Below, piece after piece: positions 1-10,340 of a stretch of 64,000 bases of DNA. Each line of letters begins with the position of its first letter. Position 1 is the first letter of the stretch. The position numbers were made by a program, and so were the translations under genes. The notes under the pieces were generated by a model. That model was not told the origin of the DNA. It worked only from the letters and a program-made list of their open reading frames with translations, and made no database searches. This DNA is from JACVRX01 sp963831385. Its GTDB lineage: Bacteria; Actinomycetota; Actinomycetes; Jiangellales; Jiangellaceae. The stretch is from contig CAWHPW010000018.1 in the NCBI GenBank assembly GCA_963831385.1, forward strand, positions 37,288-101,287. Reading direction: 5' to 3'.

Positions 1-1
1 C

Positions 2-292
2 CGCTTCTACGTCATCGAATCCGGTGTGGCCGAGGTGATCGGAGACGGCCGCTTGGTCGCCACACTCGGCCCAGGGGAAGCGTTCGGCGAGATCGCCCTG
101 CTCCGGCGCGTCCCGCGGACGGCCACGGTACGGGCCGCCAGCGAGCTCCGGCTCCAGGCGCTGACCAGCGACCATTTCCTTCCAGTGATTCTTGGCTACA
201 CGCCAAGCGCACTCGAAGCCGGAGACGTGGTCGACTCCATGCTCGACCGCTATACCCCGCGCGACTCGACAGATGGGCCACCCGATTCGTGA
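2..292 (+). CDS. Cyclic nucleotide-binding domain protein, C-terminal end only
   Basis: The reading frame is open from the window edge, so only the last 96 or so codons are present. They form most of a CRP-like cyclic nucleotide-binding beta barrel: a strand reading FYVIESGVAEVI, then the phosphate-binding cassette with FGEIALL followed by PRTAT, which keeps the Glu and Arg that usually contact the cyclic nucleotide. No DNA-binding helix-turn-helix follows, so it is not a classical CRP regulator. The same type of domain ends the transporter at 7367-10315, so this may be the tail of a related transporter or kinase-like protein; what precedes it lies outside the window. Confidence 0.8.
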   Translation, partial: RFYVIESGVAEVIGDGRLVATLGPGEAFGEIALLRRVPRTATVRAASELRLQALTSDHFLPVILGYTPSALEAGDVVDSMLDRYTPRDSTDGPPDS

Positions 293-386
293 GGCGCCTC
301 AGCGGCGTTGACCCTACGGTGCTTAGTAGTCCAATGTCGGTCGCACTGGACTGGAACGACGTGCCTCAGGGAAAGGGGCCCGCGTC

Positions 387-1333
387 ATGCCGTTGGGTAC
401 GCACTCGGTGGTTCGGCGCTCTGCCGCTGTAATGGGCGCGACGGCTTTGACAGCGGTGCTGGCCATGGCCGTGACGTTCGCTTCCGCAGGCGCGACAGGT
501 GTCAAGGGCTTCCTCACTGTCGTGGCGGTCACCGACACCGGGTCCGGGCTGGGCGCGCCGGTCCAGGACCGGCCGTTCGACGTGGTGGTCGAGGTCCTCG
601 ACGCCAAGGGCAATCCGACAACGGTGTCCAAGGCGACGACGATCGTCCTCGAGGAGGTGGCCGGGCCGGGCGAGCTCGGCGGCTCCACCACGGCGGTCAT
701 TCCGCGCAACGGTGTCCGGTGCCACCATCTCGGGTGCGACGTATCGCAGTATGCGAACGGGTCAAGCTCCGCGTCCAAGCCGAGTCCGGGGTTGACGTTG
801 GCCCCGGACAAATTGACTGTCGACGTCGCACTTACCGCGGTCGGCCGTGAGGCGACCCCCGGAGAGCCGTTCGAGCTGGCGGATCCCGTCTGCGTTGCCC
901 CGACACCCGACGTGCCGACATGCGGCTACCTGCTGCTGCCTAACGGCGCACGTGGCAACGTCACCTTGTCACTTGGCTCGTGCGACGGCATCGGTGAATG
1001 CCGTACCGCTGGGGACACGACAGCGTTGGTCGCGATGGCGGTCGCCGACCTCAAGGACCCGAGGGTGACCCGCTGTACAGCAGAACGGATCCGGCCACCC
1101 TGGTCGTCGCGTGCGACAAGGTGCTGTGCGGCGGTAAAGGCGTGCCGAAGATTCCCCTACTCGTCGACGTCACCAACACCGGCCAGTTGAAGCTGGCGCC
1201 GCCGTGCCCGAAGAAGGGTGTGCTCGGCGAGAACCAGCAGGCCTGCGTCGACTTCGTGCAGAGCCACCGCCACCGCGGAGACCTGTATTCGGTCTTGCTC
1301 TTCGCCCACGACGTCCGCGCGAGCCACCCATAG
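387..1333 (+). pseudogene. Secreted Ig-like hypothetical protein, frameshifted
   Basis: The N-terminus is a clear export signal: Arg-Arg, a hydrophobic stretch (GATALTAVLAMAVTFA) and an ASA-type cleavage site. The following ~90 residues look like a bacterial Ig-like fold. The frame starting at 387 turns to arginine-rich nonsense after VADLKDP near 1058, while the next frame continues naturally as EGDPLYSRTDPATLVVACDK and a Cys-containing C-terminal half ending at 1333. One base therefore seems lost or gained near 1055-1060; the intact product would be about 315 residues. Several Cys residues suggest disulfides outside the cell. No specific function is recognised. Its 3' end meets the 3' end of the broken cyclase gene on the other strand. 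Confidence 0.55.
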
Positions 1334-1334
1334 A

Positions 1335-4300
1335 TCACCGGCGACTCAGGCAACGGCACCCGGACGACGCCGAGCGACTGGAGGGCCGCGCGGGCCTCCT
1401 CCTCGAGCTGGTCGGCGTCGGGGTCTTGTCGTGAGTGGGCAATGCGGGCGGCGATGGCCAGAAGGAAGCCCCGCTCGTACCCGACCTCGGGCGAGGAGCT
1501 GTGTCGCAGGCCCTCGGCCAACGCCGTGCGCGCCTGCGCCAGGACACCGCTGGCGAAGAGCGCGGCAGCATTCACGCGATGTGCCGACGGCAGCAGGGTC
1601 GCGGCCCGCAGCGAGGTGGCCTCCCTCAGCGCCGCCTCGATGAGCGTCAGCGCCTGCTCGAGGCCGCCCCGCGAGCAGGTGCGCCTCGGCGGTTCCGACG
1701 TCCGTTTCCACCACTTCATGCGGCTCACCGAGGTCGACCAACAGGGCGCGCGCCATGCTGAGCAGCTCCAAGCCTTCCTCCGCATGGCCGAGCGCGGCTG
1801 CGGGCGCGGCCCTGCTCCTTGAGCACCAGCGCAACCAGCTCCTCGTCACCGACGGCGCGGGCGATGCGCAGGATCCCCTGGAGCAGCGGCAAGGCCTCGT
1901 CGGATCGGCCCTGCCGCACCAGGATGTCGGCTCGGTTGTAGTCCGCATTGGCGGCGTTCGTGGCGTCGCCGACCCGCCGGAAGGTCTCGGCTGCACGGGC
2001 GAACATGGGTAGGGCGTCGGGCCAGCGGCCTTCGACGAAGCGACGGAGGGCCAGATTGTTCAGCGCGTGGGCCTGCCCGCCGAGGTCGCCGAGCTGTTCG
2101 AAGAGGCGCAAGCGCCGTTGCTCCGTGCCGCTCGCCTTCGCGGACCAGCCGACCACAGTTCGACGGTATGCAGCACCAGGTGCGCCTGGGCGAGGGCATC
2201 CATCTCGCCGGTGGCCGTCGCTTCGGCGACGGCACGCTGCGCCCACCGCCGAGCGTCTGGGTAGCGGCCTTGACTCACCCGGCACACCGCGTACCGCGCC
2301 TGCAGCCGGGCCCGCGCTGCGCCTGCCTGCGCGCCGTCGCTCCCGTCCAGCGCACGAATCCCACAGACTCGTCCGGCGCAGCGCGACGGCATATCTGCCG
2401 CGACGATGCTCGACCCGGGCGAGCTTGAGCGCCAGATGGGCCTCACGAAGAGGATCGCCGCGTCCGGTCCGGAGTGCCTCCCGATACGCGTCGGCGGCGT
2501 CGGGCGAGCGTCCAGCGAGGAACAGCGCGTCACCTAGTGCCTCGAGGTCGACGGAACGCTCGTCCGCGCCGATCTCCGGGGAGCGGCGGGCCGCTTCCGC
2601 GGCCCGTGCGTAGGCATCCGCGGCGGCCGCCGGCGCGTAGCGTGCAGCCGCCCGCTCGCCAGCCTGACGGGCATAGCGCCACGCCCACTCGTAACGGCCG
2701 GCGACGAAATAGTGCAGGGCCAGGATCTCCGGGCGGTGGGAGGCCGCCGACGTGCCTTCCTCCAGCACCGCTGCGGCCCACGCATGGAACTCGCGGCGTC
2801 TGCGATAGGGAAAGCCCGGCGTAGGCGACCTCCCGCAGCATCGGATGCCGGAAGCGCAGCCAGCCCGGTCCCTCCTCGACGAGCAGGCCGTCCAGCCGGG
2901 CGAGCAGCACCGGGAGCGGCTCCTCGTGACCCTGGTCCCCGAGCATCGCCAGCAGCAGGTCCGCGAACCGAACTCGTTGCCCAGCACGGCGGCAAGTCGC
3001 AGCCAGGAAGCGGTCGGGCGACGGACAACCGGTCGATCTGGACGGCGGCGAGCTCCTCGACCGTCGAGGGGAGCTCGTCCGGGTGCTCGCCGCGGGATGC
3101 GGCGCGAGCCAGCTCGCGAATCAAGAGCGGATGGCCACCCGCGCGGGCCGCCAGCTCCTCCGCGATCGCGGGCGGCAGCGGTCGTCCCGGCGTCGCGATC
3201 TCAGCCAGGACGACGGACGCCGTCGAAGAAAGCGGTCCCAGCTCGACCCGCGCATGTGCCGATGGGACCCAGCCGGACAGACCGATCCACGCGTGTGGCC
3301 AGCACCAGCCACGGACGCTTGTCGACTCGCGCGGCGACGGCGGCCAGCACACCTGCGCTGGCGGGGTCAGCGAGGTGAGCGTCTTCGACGACCAGCAGGG
3401 TGGCACTGACCAGGATCCGTTCGAGCAGTTCCGCGACCAGCCCGGCTACCCGTTCGGCGCGGTAGCGCTCCTCCAGATCGGTGACTTCCGGCGCGGCCGG
3501 CAGGTTCACGTCGAGCACGACACCCAGCAGCGACAGCCATGGCAGGAGATCCGGGGAGACGGCTTCGACCCGCTCGGTGAGCTTACGTCCGAGGGTGGTG
3601 GGGTCGTCGGAACTGCTGGTTCCCAGCACCTGATGCAGCAATCGCCGGACGGGCAGGTACGGCGTTCCGGCTCCGGTGCGCTCGCAGTCGCAGCGCAGTA
3701 CCGCGATTGCCGCCGTCCGCGCCACGGCTTCGTCGGCGAGCCTGCTCTTGCCGATGCCCGGCTCGCCGACGACCTCGACCACAGCACCACGACCGCGAGC
3801 CAGCTGCTCGACAGCCGCCTCCAAGATCGCGAGCTCGGCGTCCCGGCCGACGAGAATGTCCTCCGGGTCATGCTGCTTCCGGCGCTCGGCGGACGTGCCG
3901 AGGGCCACAGCGAGAACTGGCGCAGCCCGGCCTTTCAGGCTCAGCGGAGGAACGTCGGTGACGGTGTAGAACCGGCGAGCGTGATCGAGGACGTCGGCTG
4001 CCACGAGCACCGAGCCGGGCCGAGCGTGCGCAGCGAGCCGGGCGGCCAGGTTCACGGCGTTGCCCTTGACCGAGTAGGTCCGGCGGCTGGACGAGCCAAG
4101 ATCGCCAGTGAATACCCGACCGTGCCCCACGCCGGCCCGCAACGACAGCCGACCCGCTCGGTCGACCGCCCTGCGGACAGCGGCGAGGAGACGGTCGGTG
4201 TCGTCGCCCGCACTGCGGGGAGCTCCGGCCACCAGCATGATCTTCCCACCGTCCGTGTCCACATCGACCTCGTGGAAGGACACCTCGTGGGCGGCCGTCG

Positions 4301-5177
4301 CGTCCTGCACGTTGCGCACCAACTCGTCGATTGCGACTGTCAGCGCATCCTGGCCCTCCTGAGCCAGGAGCGCATCGGTCCCGTCAAATCGCAGGAAGGC
4401 GACGGCCACCGTCCGGTGCTCGGGTTCGTGCGAGGACTGGGACAGGTACGTGCGCAGCTGCGGTGGCAACAACCGCTGCGCTGCGATATCCAGACCCGGG
4501 TCGTAGTGGGGTCGGGTGACCTCTACAGCATCCGGCATTCCCATCAGCCGATGACCTGGATCCTGCCAAGGGGCGATCACCCGAGTACCGAGGTGCCCGG
4601 CCGCGAATTTCCCGACCAGGACATGACCGATCCCAGCGGCCCGCTCGAGCATGGTCACGCGAGTCGAGGTCGGGCCCAGCACCATGAGCTCGCGGTGATG
4701 GGAAGGATCTCCGGCGAGGATCAGATTGACCGGACCCGAGTCCAGACCGGTGGAGGCACGCAGCACGACTCGACCAATGGACGTGGACACATGCCCGCAT
4801 TTGGCGAGCGCACGGTGCATGCGTACGGCCGCCCGTCCCGCGCGACGGGTGTGGTCGGGCCCGTCGAGAAGAAGCAGCACCGCATCGCCGCCCCACTTGA
4901 GCAGGTCGGCTCCCTCGTCGTCAGCCTCGGCCAGCAGCCGCCCGAACACCGCATCAAGCACATCGCTCAGCTCTTCGGCACCTTCCCGGCCGCGGCGTGC
5001 GAGGCGCTCAGTGAGCCGAGTGAAGCCGGTGACGTCGAGCAGCACCAGACTGCCCTCGATCACTCGATGGTCGGCCCCGGACACTGCGGCCGCCCACATT
5101 GGCAGTAGCCGCGGAACGTAGGCCGCCGACTCCAGGCCGTCCGCGGGTGCCGTGTGCCCGGATCCGCCGGCCCCCAC
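1335..5177 (-). pseudogene. Adenylate cyclase/STAND ATPase/TPR regulator, multiply frameshifted
   Basis: The first ~635 residues are intact: a class III cyclase domain (VLLDVTGFTRL at ~45-55, KWGGDAVLLLL at ~94-104), a second cyclase-like domain (RTVAVAFLRFDG, then GNAVNLAARL at ~372-381), and an AAA/STAND ATPase (LVGRDAEL, Walker A GEPGIGKS at 471-478, Walker B TLLVVEDAH). From about 3265 the conserved sequence hops between frames. Breaks are judged at ~3265, ~3020, ~2945, ~2830, ~2385, ~2150, ~1815 and ~1665, while TPR-like helices (LEQALTLIEAALREA and others) continue to about 1340. The true stop cannot be placed. The start is probably GTG at 5177, 56 bp from a divergent homologue. Members of this family are large signalling ATPases of ~1000-1200 residues. 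Either a decayed gene or a badly sequenced stretch. Confidence 0.7.
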
Positions 5178-5233
5178 GGCAGAACTCTACGGCGCTGCAC
5201 TCGCTGGGGTGTCGGGTCGTACGATCGCGACAA

Positions 5234-7360
5234 ATGCCTGCGCCAACTGGGACAGTCACGTTCCTGTTCACCGATATCCAGGGATCGACCGGTCTTCTGC
5301 AGGCGCTAGGGGAAACGTACGTCAGCGTGCAGGAACGCCACTGCGAGATCATCCGCACAGCCGTTACCGCTGAAGGCGGCCATGTGGTCCGGACTGAGGG
5401 TGACTCGTTCTTCGTCACCTTCGTCGATCCGAGGTCGGCGGTTCGAGCCGCGGTCGCCGCCCAGCGCAACCTGAGCGAAACCGATTGGCCAGAAGGCGTG
5501 GAACTCCGGGTCCGGATGGGACTGCACACCGGACAGGGGGTTCTCAGCGGAGACGACTACATCGGAATCGACGTCAATACGGCCGCCCGGATTGCCGGCC
5601 TGGCGCACGGAGGGCAGGTTCTCGTTTCCGACGCCACTCGAACTCTCGTCAAGCATGACCTGCCTGACGGTGTGACGCTCCGCGATCTGGGAGAGCACCG
5701 TCTGCGGGACATTGCGTATCCCGAGCATCTCTTCGACCTTGTCATCGATGGGCTGCCGAGTGACTTCCCGGCGATCCGATCGCTCGACGTCCGGCCCAAC
5801 AATCTGCCGATGCAGCTGACCAGCTTCGTGGGCCGGGCCGACGAGATCGCGCAGGCTGTCCAACTGCTCACCGAACACCGACTAGTCACGTTGACCGGAC
5901 CGGGAGGGTCCGGCAAGACCCGCCTGGCGCTCGCGGTTGCGCGCGAAGTCCTGCCTCGGTTCGAGGACGGCGTCTTCTTCGTGGACCTGGCTCCATTGTC
6001 CGACCACGCGCAGGTCCCGTCCGTCATCGCTCAGGCATTGGCCATCAGGGAGCAGAAAGGGCGACCCCTCATCGACACTCTGGTCGATGGTTTGGCCGCT
6101 ACGGACGTCCTATTGGTGCTCGACAACTTCGAGCATGTGTTGTCGGGCGCCTGGATAGCCGACCGGCTGCTCAAGGCGGCACCGAAGCTGCAGATCCTCG
6201 TGACCAGCCGGGCTCCACTCCGCCTCTACGGCGAGCAGGAGCTACCGGTCCCACCGCTCGCGCTGCCCGATCTCAGTGACGCGGATGAGCCCATGGTCTT
6301 GTCCCGGTACGAAGCGATCGCACTGTTCACCGAACGGGCCCGCGCTGCTTCGCCCGGCTTCGTCTTGAGCGACGACAACGCCCGCCTCGTGGCTGACATG
6401 TGCGCCCGTCTCGACGGCTTGCCACTGGCGATCGAGCTGGCCGCCAGCCGGATCAAGGTGCTGACTCCGCAGGCGATTCTTTCCCGGCTGGGCGGACTTG
6501 ACCTGCTGACTGCCACCACACGCAACCTGCCACCGAGACAACGCACACTGCGGGCCACCGTCACCTGGAGTTACAGCCTGCTCGAGGAACCCGAGCAGCG
6601 ACTGTTCGCCCGGCTTTCAGTGTTTCGGGGTGGCGCGGGCCTCGAGGCCGTGGACGCTGGACGGGCTGACCTCCTTGAAGCGAGATCAGCACGAGTCACG
6701 GATGTGTTCGCGATCGGATATGCCGCCAGCGACGGAGTTCCGATTTCCGGTTCCGGCTCGTTGAACACCGAAGCCGAATGGCGAATCGGACGCGGGAACA
6801 TCGAGCTGCTGCACGATGCCATCAACCGATTCGAGGCGCTCGGCGACGTCGCCGGAGTGGCCAAGGCGAAAGGCGGTATGGCGCTGTTCCTCGGCGGGCT
6901 GGGACACCACCAGTCGGCCATCCCGCTGCTCGAGCAAGCGATCGCCGGCTATCGCGAAGTGCACGAGCGGTTCCATCTCGTCCATGCCCTGGCCGCATAC
7001 GCCCAGGGGCAACACCAGCTGGGGGATCCAGCTGCGGGCAGGGCGGCGATCGTCGAGGCTCTCGGCATCGTCGATGAAGCCGACAACTCGTTGGCGACAG
7101 CGGTGGTCCTCGAGATCTTGTCCGGCTTGGAGTCGGCACAAGGACAGCACGAACGGGCCGTCCGGCTGTTGGAGTCCGGCCGGGAGATCCAACGCAAGCT
7201 CGAGGGTGGCCTTGCGGTGGCAGCCACTGACGTTGTCGGAGTCGATGTCCTTGCCGATGCCCGGCAAGCGATCGGTGACGAAGCGGTCGACCGGGCGCTC
7301 GCCGAGGGCCGGTCGATGAGCCGAGCCGAAGCCGTCGCCTACGCCGCTGAGTCCGAATAG
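5234..7360 (+). CDS. Adenylate/guanylate cyclase domain-STAND ATPase regulator
   Basis: Starts at ATG 5234; upstream in-frame codons are junk. Residues ~5-170 are a class III nucleotide cyclase domain: TVTFLFTDIQGST (metal Asp14), EGDSFFVTF (Asp57), LHTG, and VNTAARIAG with the transition-state Asn115 and Arg119, so it looks catalytically competent. A STAND-type NTPase follows: FVGRADEI, Walker A GPGGSGKT at 222-229, Walker B DVLLVLDNFEHV at ~291-302, LVTSRAPL, and GLPLAIELAASRI. The C-terminus is TPR-like helices. Between LFARLSVFRGGAG (~residue 465) and the TPR block the linker is abnormally short, suggesting an in-frame deletion; relatives are usually over 900 residues, this one 708. It ends directly at the transporter gene that follows, so the two are probably co-transcribed. 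Confidence 0.8.
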   Translation: MPAPTGTVTFLFTDIQGSTGLLQALGETYVSVQERHCEIIRTAVTAEGGHVVRTEGDSFFVTFVDPRSAVRAAVAAQRNLSETDWPEGVELRVRMGLHTGQGVLSGDDYIGIDVNTAARIAGLAHGGQVLVSDATRTLVKHDLPDGVTLRDLGEHRLRDIAYPEHLFDLVIDGLPSDFPAIRSLDVRPNNLPMQLTSFVGRADEIAQAVQLLTEHRLVTLTGPGGSGKTRLALAVAREVLPRFEDGVFFVDLAPLSDHAQVPSVIAQALAIREQKGRPLIDTLVDGLAATDVLLVLDNFEHVLSGAWIADRLLKAAPKLQILVTSRAPLRLYGEQELPVPPLALPDLSDADEPMVLSRYEAIALFTERARAASPGFVLSDDNARLVADMCARLDGLPLAIELAASRIKVLTPQAILSRLGGLDLLTATTRNLPPRQRTLRATVTWSYSLLEEPEQRLFARLSVFRGGAGLEAVDAGRADLLEARSARVTDVFAIGYAASDGVPISGSGSLNTEAEWRIGRGNIELLHDAINRFEALGDVAGVAKAKGGMALFLGGLGHHQSAIPLLEQAIAGYREVHERFHLVHALAAYAQGQHQLGDPAAGRAAIVEALGIVDEADNSLATAVVLEILSGLESAQGQHERAVRLLESGREIQRKLEGGLAVAATDVVGVDVLADARQAIGDEAVDRALAEGRSMSRAEAVAYAAESE

Positions 7361-7366
7361 GTGCGC

Positions 7367-10315
7367 ATGACTTGGTTGAACCGCGCATTGCGGATTCGCT
7401 CCGGCGAGGAACCGATGGTCGGCCTCACGGTCGGCCTCATGTTCCTCACCTGGGCCGGATTCACTATAGGCCAGAGCAGCATCGACGCACTGCTGTTCGC
7501 GGGATTCGGCGTTGACGAGCTGCCGGTCTTGTACCTGCTGCTCGGGGGATTGCTGTTCGTGGCTTCCCTCGGTGTCACCGCCCTGCTCGGCCGGATGGCC
7601 AGGGGGAAGCTCTTCACGCTGTTGCCCCTCGCACTGGCCGTCATGCTGATGGCCGGGTGGCTGACCGCCCAGGCGGGCATCGACCTGGTGTATCCGGCCC
7701 TATGGCTGGTTGCAGGTCTGGCCTTTCTGGTCCAGGGGTCGTACCTGTGGGGTATCGCCGGTTTGGTCACTGATACCCGGCAAGCCAAGCGGTTGTTCCC
7801 GATGTTCGGCGCGGGGGGCATCGCGGGCGCTGCGCTCGGCGGTCTGGTGACCCGTCCGCTCGCCCTCTGGCTGCAGCCAGAGAACCTCCTCCTCCTCTGG
7901 GCTGCGATCTTGATAGTCACATCCGGCCTGGCCAGAGCGGTGCTGGCGAGATGGGGACCGACGTGGAGCCGGGTCGCCCGGCGGCGCCGGGACGGGGTTA
8001 CCGCGTTGGGAGCCATTCGCGAGGGCTATCGAACGGTACGCAGATCAGATCTGCTGCGCTGGATGTCGGCAGGAGCAGTGCTGTTGTCCGTGCTGCTCTA
8101 CTCGCTCTACCTCCCGTTCTCGCGGGCCGCCCTGGATCGGTTCCCGGATGCCGCACAGTTGGCCGGCTTCCTCGGTGTCTTCTCGGGAATCTCGACCGGA
8201 GTCGCGCTGCTGGTTTCGATCTTCATCGCGAACCGGTTGTTTTCCAGGTTCGGGACGCCGGTGATCCTGCTGGCGTACGCGATTGCGTACGCGGTGGGAT
8301 TCGCGGTGCTAGCCGTGAACGCGTCGTTCGCTCTGCTGGTTGCCGTCCGGTTTCTTCAGGTGGTGTGGATGCAGGGTCTGGCCAACAGTGCCTGGGAAGC
8401 AATGATCAACGTCACGCCTCCCGAGCGTCGTGACCACGCGCGCGCCTTCCTGAACGGCGTTCCGACACAAATCGGAACCGCTCTCGCCGGCCTGATTCTG
8501 ATTGTGGGTCAGACAGCGCTGCAGCCGAGACAGCTGTTCTTCATCGGGCTCAGCGCGGCAGCCGTCACTGCGTTCACGATGTGGAGGGCGCAACGGTCGT
8601 ACGCAGCCGCAGTGGCGGAGACACTGCGCGCGGGCCGCCCACACGTCTTCGAGGATTACGACGCCGAGGCATTTGCCGGCATCCGAGAAGACGCCGCCGC
8701 CATTTCGGTGGCCGTCGCTGGGCTCTCTGATCCCGATCCGCGGGTACGCCGCGTGGCGGCCGAAGTGCTTGGGAAGCTGCGAAACCCGGAGTTGGTGACG
8801 CCCTTGCGGGCATCCCTCGACGATGTCGACGAGGACGTGAGGGCGGCCGTGGTGTCTTCCCTCGGTCACCTTGGCGTCCCTTCGGCAGTCGCCGATATCG
8901 CGAAAAGACTGTCCGACACCGACGCAGCAGTCCGGCTGGCCGCAACGCAGGCAATGCGGACGCTCGGCAGCCCGGACTCGGCATTCTCACCATTGCTCGG
9001 CGACTCCGATCCAGCTGTCCGGGCTGAGGCTGCAGTGTCGCTCCTCGCTGTCGACGGCTCGAGTAGGCCGCGCGACGTGCTGCAGCAGATGAGCTCCAAC
9101 AACGATCCCCGGCTCAGACGCATCGCCGTTCGCGCCCTGGGACACGTACGGAGCACCGAGACCTGCCGGCTCGTGGTCACCCGTCTGGGCGATCCCGATC
9201 CGTCGGTGCGCGGCGTGGTGGCCGACTGCCTGGGGGCCATGGATCCTGAGGATGCAGTACAGCCGTTGGTTGGCATGCTGGCCGATCCGGATTCGGCTGT
9301 GCGGACGGCCGCCGCAGGGGCGCTTGGCGAGCTCGGACTGCCTGCCGTTGCCGCAGTCGCGTCCGCTCTCGAGCAACCGGCAACCGAGTCCGGCGCGCTA
9401 CTGGCCCTCGAGCAGTTGCCCACCAACAGCGAAGCCGACAGGGTGCGCCGATACGCAGAGGAGACCGTGCACCACGCGCTGCATGACCATGAGTTCGCTT
9501 CTCGGCTCGCCGTGGACAGCGACGAGCGGCGTCTCCTGCTCCACGACGCGCTGACTCGCAGTGCGAAGCGGCACGCGCTGAACGCAATTCGGGCGGTCGC
9601 AATCGTCTCCGCTGATCAATCCCAGCTTTCTGAAGCGATAGGCAACCTTGACACTGGCGACTCGTTGCAACGTGCGGCCGCCCTTGAACTGATCGACTCG
9701 TCGAAGGCTGCGACGAGTCTTCGGCCACTGGTGGGTATCTGGGAAGCGAGCCATGGAGCGCATCCGGTGTCAGGGGATCCTGTTCCGGACCTCCTCGATC
9801 ACCCGGACCCGTGGGTTCGAGAATGCGCCGAGTTCGCGCTGACCGCGCGCGGGAAGGGAACTCCGATGGCAGAGACCCTGCCCACACTGGCCGTGATGGA
9901 GCGGGTGCTGTTCTTGCGCAAGGTCTCCATTTTCGAAGACCTTCCGCCGGAGGACCTCAAGCGCATCGCGGCCGTCGCCGAGGAACGTGTCCACTCCGAC
10001 GGCGAGGTCATCGCGGCCCAGGGCGAGGCCGGTACCGAAATGCACATCATCGTGACAGGGACGGTCGCCGTGATCGTGAACGGTAGAGAGGTAGCCCGCC
10101 CAGGCACCGGCGAGGTGGTCGGAGAGATGGCGCTCATCCTCGACCAACCACGGATGGCCACGCTCTCCGCTTCGGGCGACGTCCGCTTGCTCACGATCGG
10201 GCAGCGGGAGTTCGCCAGCATCCTTCGCGAACGTCCCGAGACGAGCCTTGCCGTGATGCAAGTGCTCGCTCGACGACTGGAAGAGCAAGAAGTACTCGCC
10301 TCAACCGAGTCATAG
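7367..10315 (+). CDS. MFS transporter-HEAT repeat-cyclic nucleotide-binding fusion
   Basis: About 980 residues. Roughly the first 420 are a polytopic membrane domain with ~12 hydrophobic segments, resembling Npt1/Npt2-like (ATP/ADP translocase-related) major facilitator proteins. Residues ~440-840 are HEAT repeats with recurring DPDPRVRRVAAEVLG-like helices (DVDEDVRAAVVSSLG, DSDPAVRAEAAVSLL, DPDPSVRGVVADCLG). Residues ~850-970 are a CRP-like cyclic nucleotide-binding domain with GEMALI and PRMAT, keeping the cassette Glu and Arg. GTG 7361 directly after the upstream stop is an alternative start. It sits immediately behind a nucleotide cyclase gene, so cyclic-nucleotide gating of a transporter by the neighbouring cyclase is an attractive inference. 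The transported substrate is not known. Confidence 0.8.
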   Translation: MTWLNRALRIRSGEEPMVGLTVGLMFLTWAGFTIGQSSIDALLFAGFGVDELPVLYLLLGGLLFVASLGVTALLGRMARGKLFTLLPLALAVMLMAGWLTAQAGIDLVYPALWLVAGLAFLVQGSYLWGIAGLVTDTRQAKRLFPMFGAGGIAGAALGGLVTRPLALWLQPENLLLLWAAILIVTSGLARAVLARWGPTWSRVARRRRDGVTALGAIREGYRTVRRSDLLRWMSAGAVLLSVLLYSLYLPFSRAALDRFPDAAQLAGFLGVFSGISTGVALLVSIFIANRLFSRFGTPVILLAYAIAYAVGFAVLAVNASFALLVAVRFLQVVWMQGLANSAWEAMINVTPPERRDHARAFLNGVPTQIGTALAGLILIVGQTALQPRQLFFIGLSAAAVTAFTMWRAQRSYAAAVAETLRAGRPHVFEDYDAEAFAGIREDAAAISVAVAGLSDPDPRVRRVAAEVLGKLRNPELVTPLRASLDDVDEDVRAAVVSSLGHLGVPSAVADIAKRLSDTDAAVRLAATQAMRTLGSPDSAFSPLLGDSDPAVRAEAAVSLLAVDGSSRPRDVLQQMSSNNDPRLRRIAVRALGHVRSTETCRLVVTRLGDPDPSVRGVVADCLGAMDPEDAVQPLVGMLADPDSAVRTAAAGALGELGLPAVAAVASALEQPATESGALLALEQLPTNSEADRVRRYAEETVHHALHDHEFASRLAVDSDERRLLLHDALTRSAKRHALNAIRAVAIVSADQSQLSEAIGNLDTGDSLQRAAALELIDSSKAATSLRPLVGIWEASHGAHPVSGDPVPDLLDHPDPWVRECAEFALTARGKGTPMAETLPTLAVMERVLFLRKVSIFEDLPPEDLKRIAAVAEERVHSDGEVIAAQGEAGTEMHIIVTGTVAVIVNGREVARPGTGEVVGEMALILDQPRMATLSASGDVRLLTIGQREFASILRERPETSLAVMQVLARRLEEQEVLASTES

Positions 10316-10340
10316 TCCGGAAGGTGTCCGCGTCCGCGTG

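Noticed and set aside
2712..5108. Plus-strand open frame of ~800 codons
   Set aside because: It is the antisense of the cyclase/STAND gene, whose motifs lie on the minus strand; its composition is typical of a high-GC shadow.
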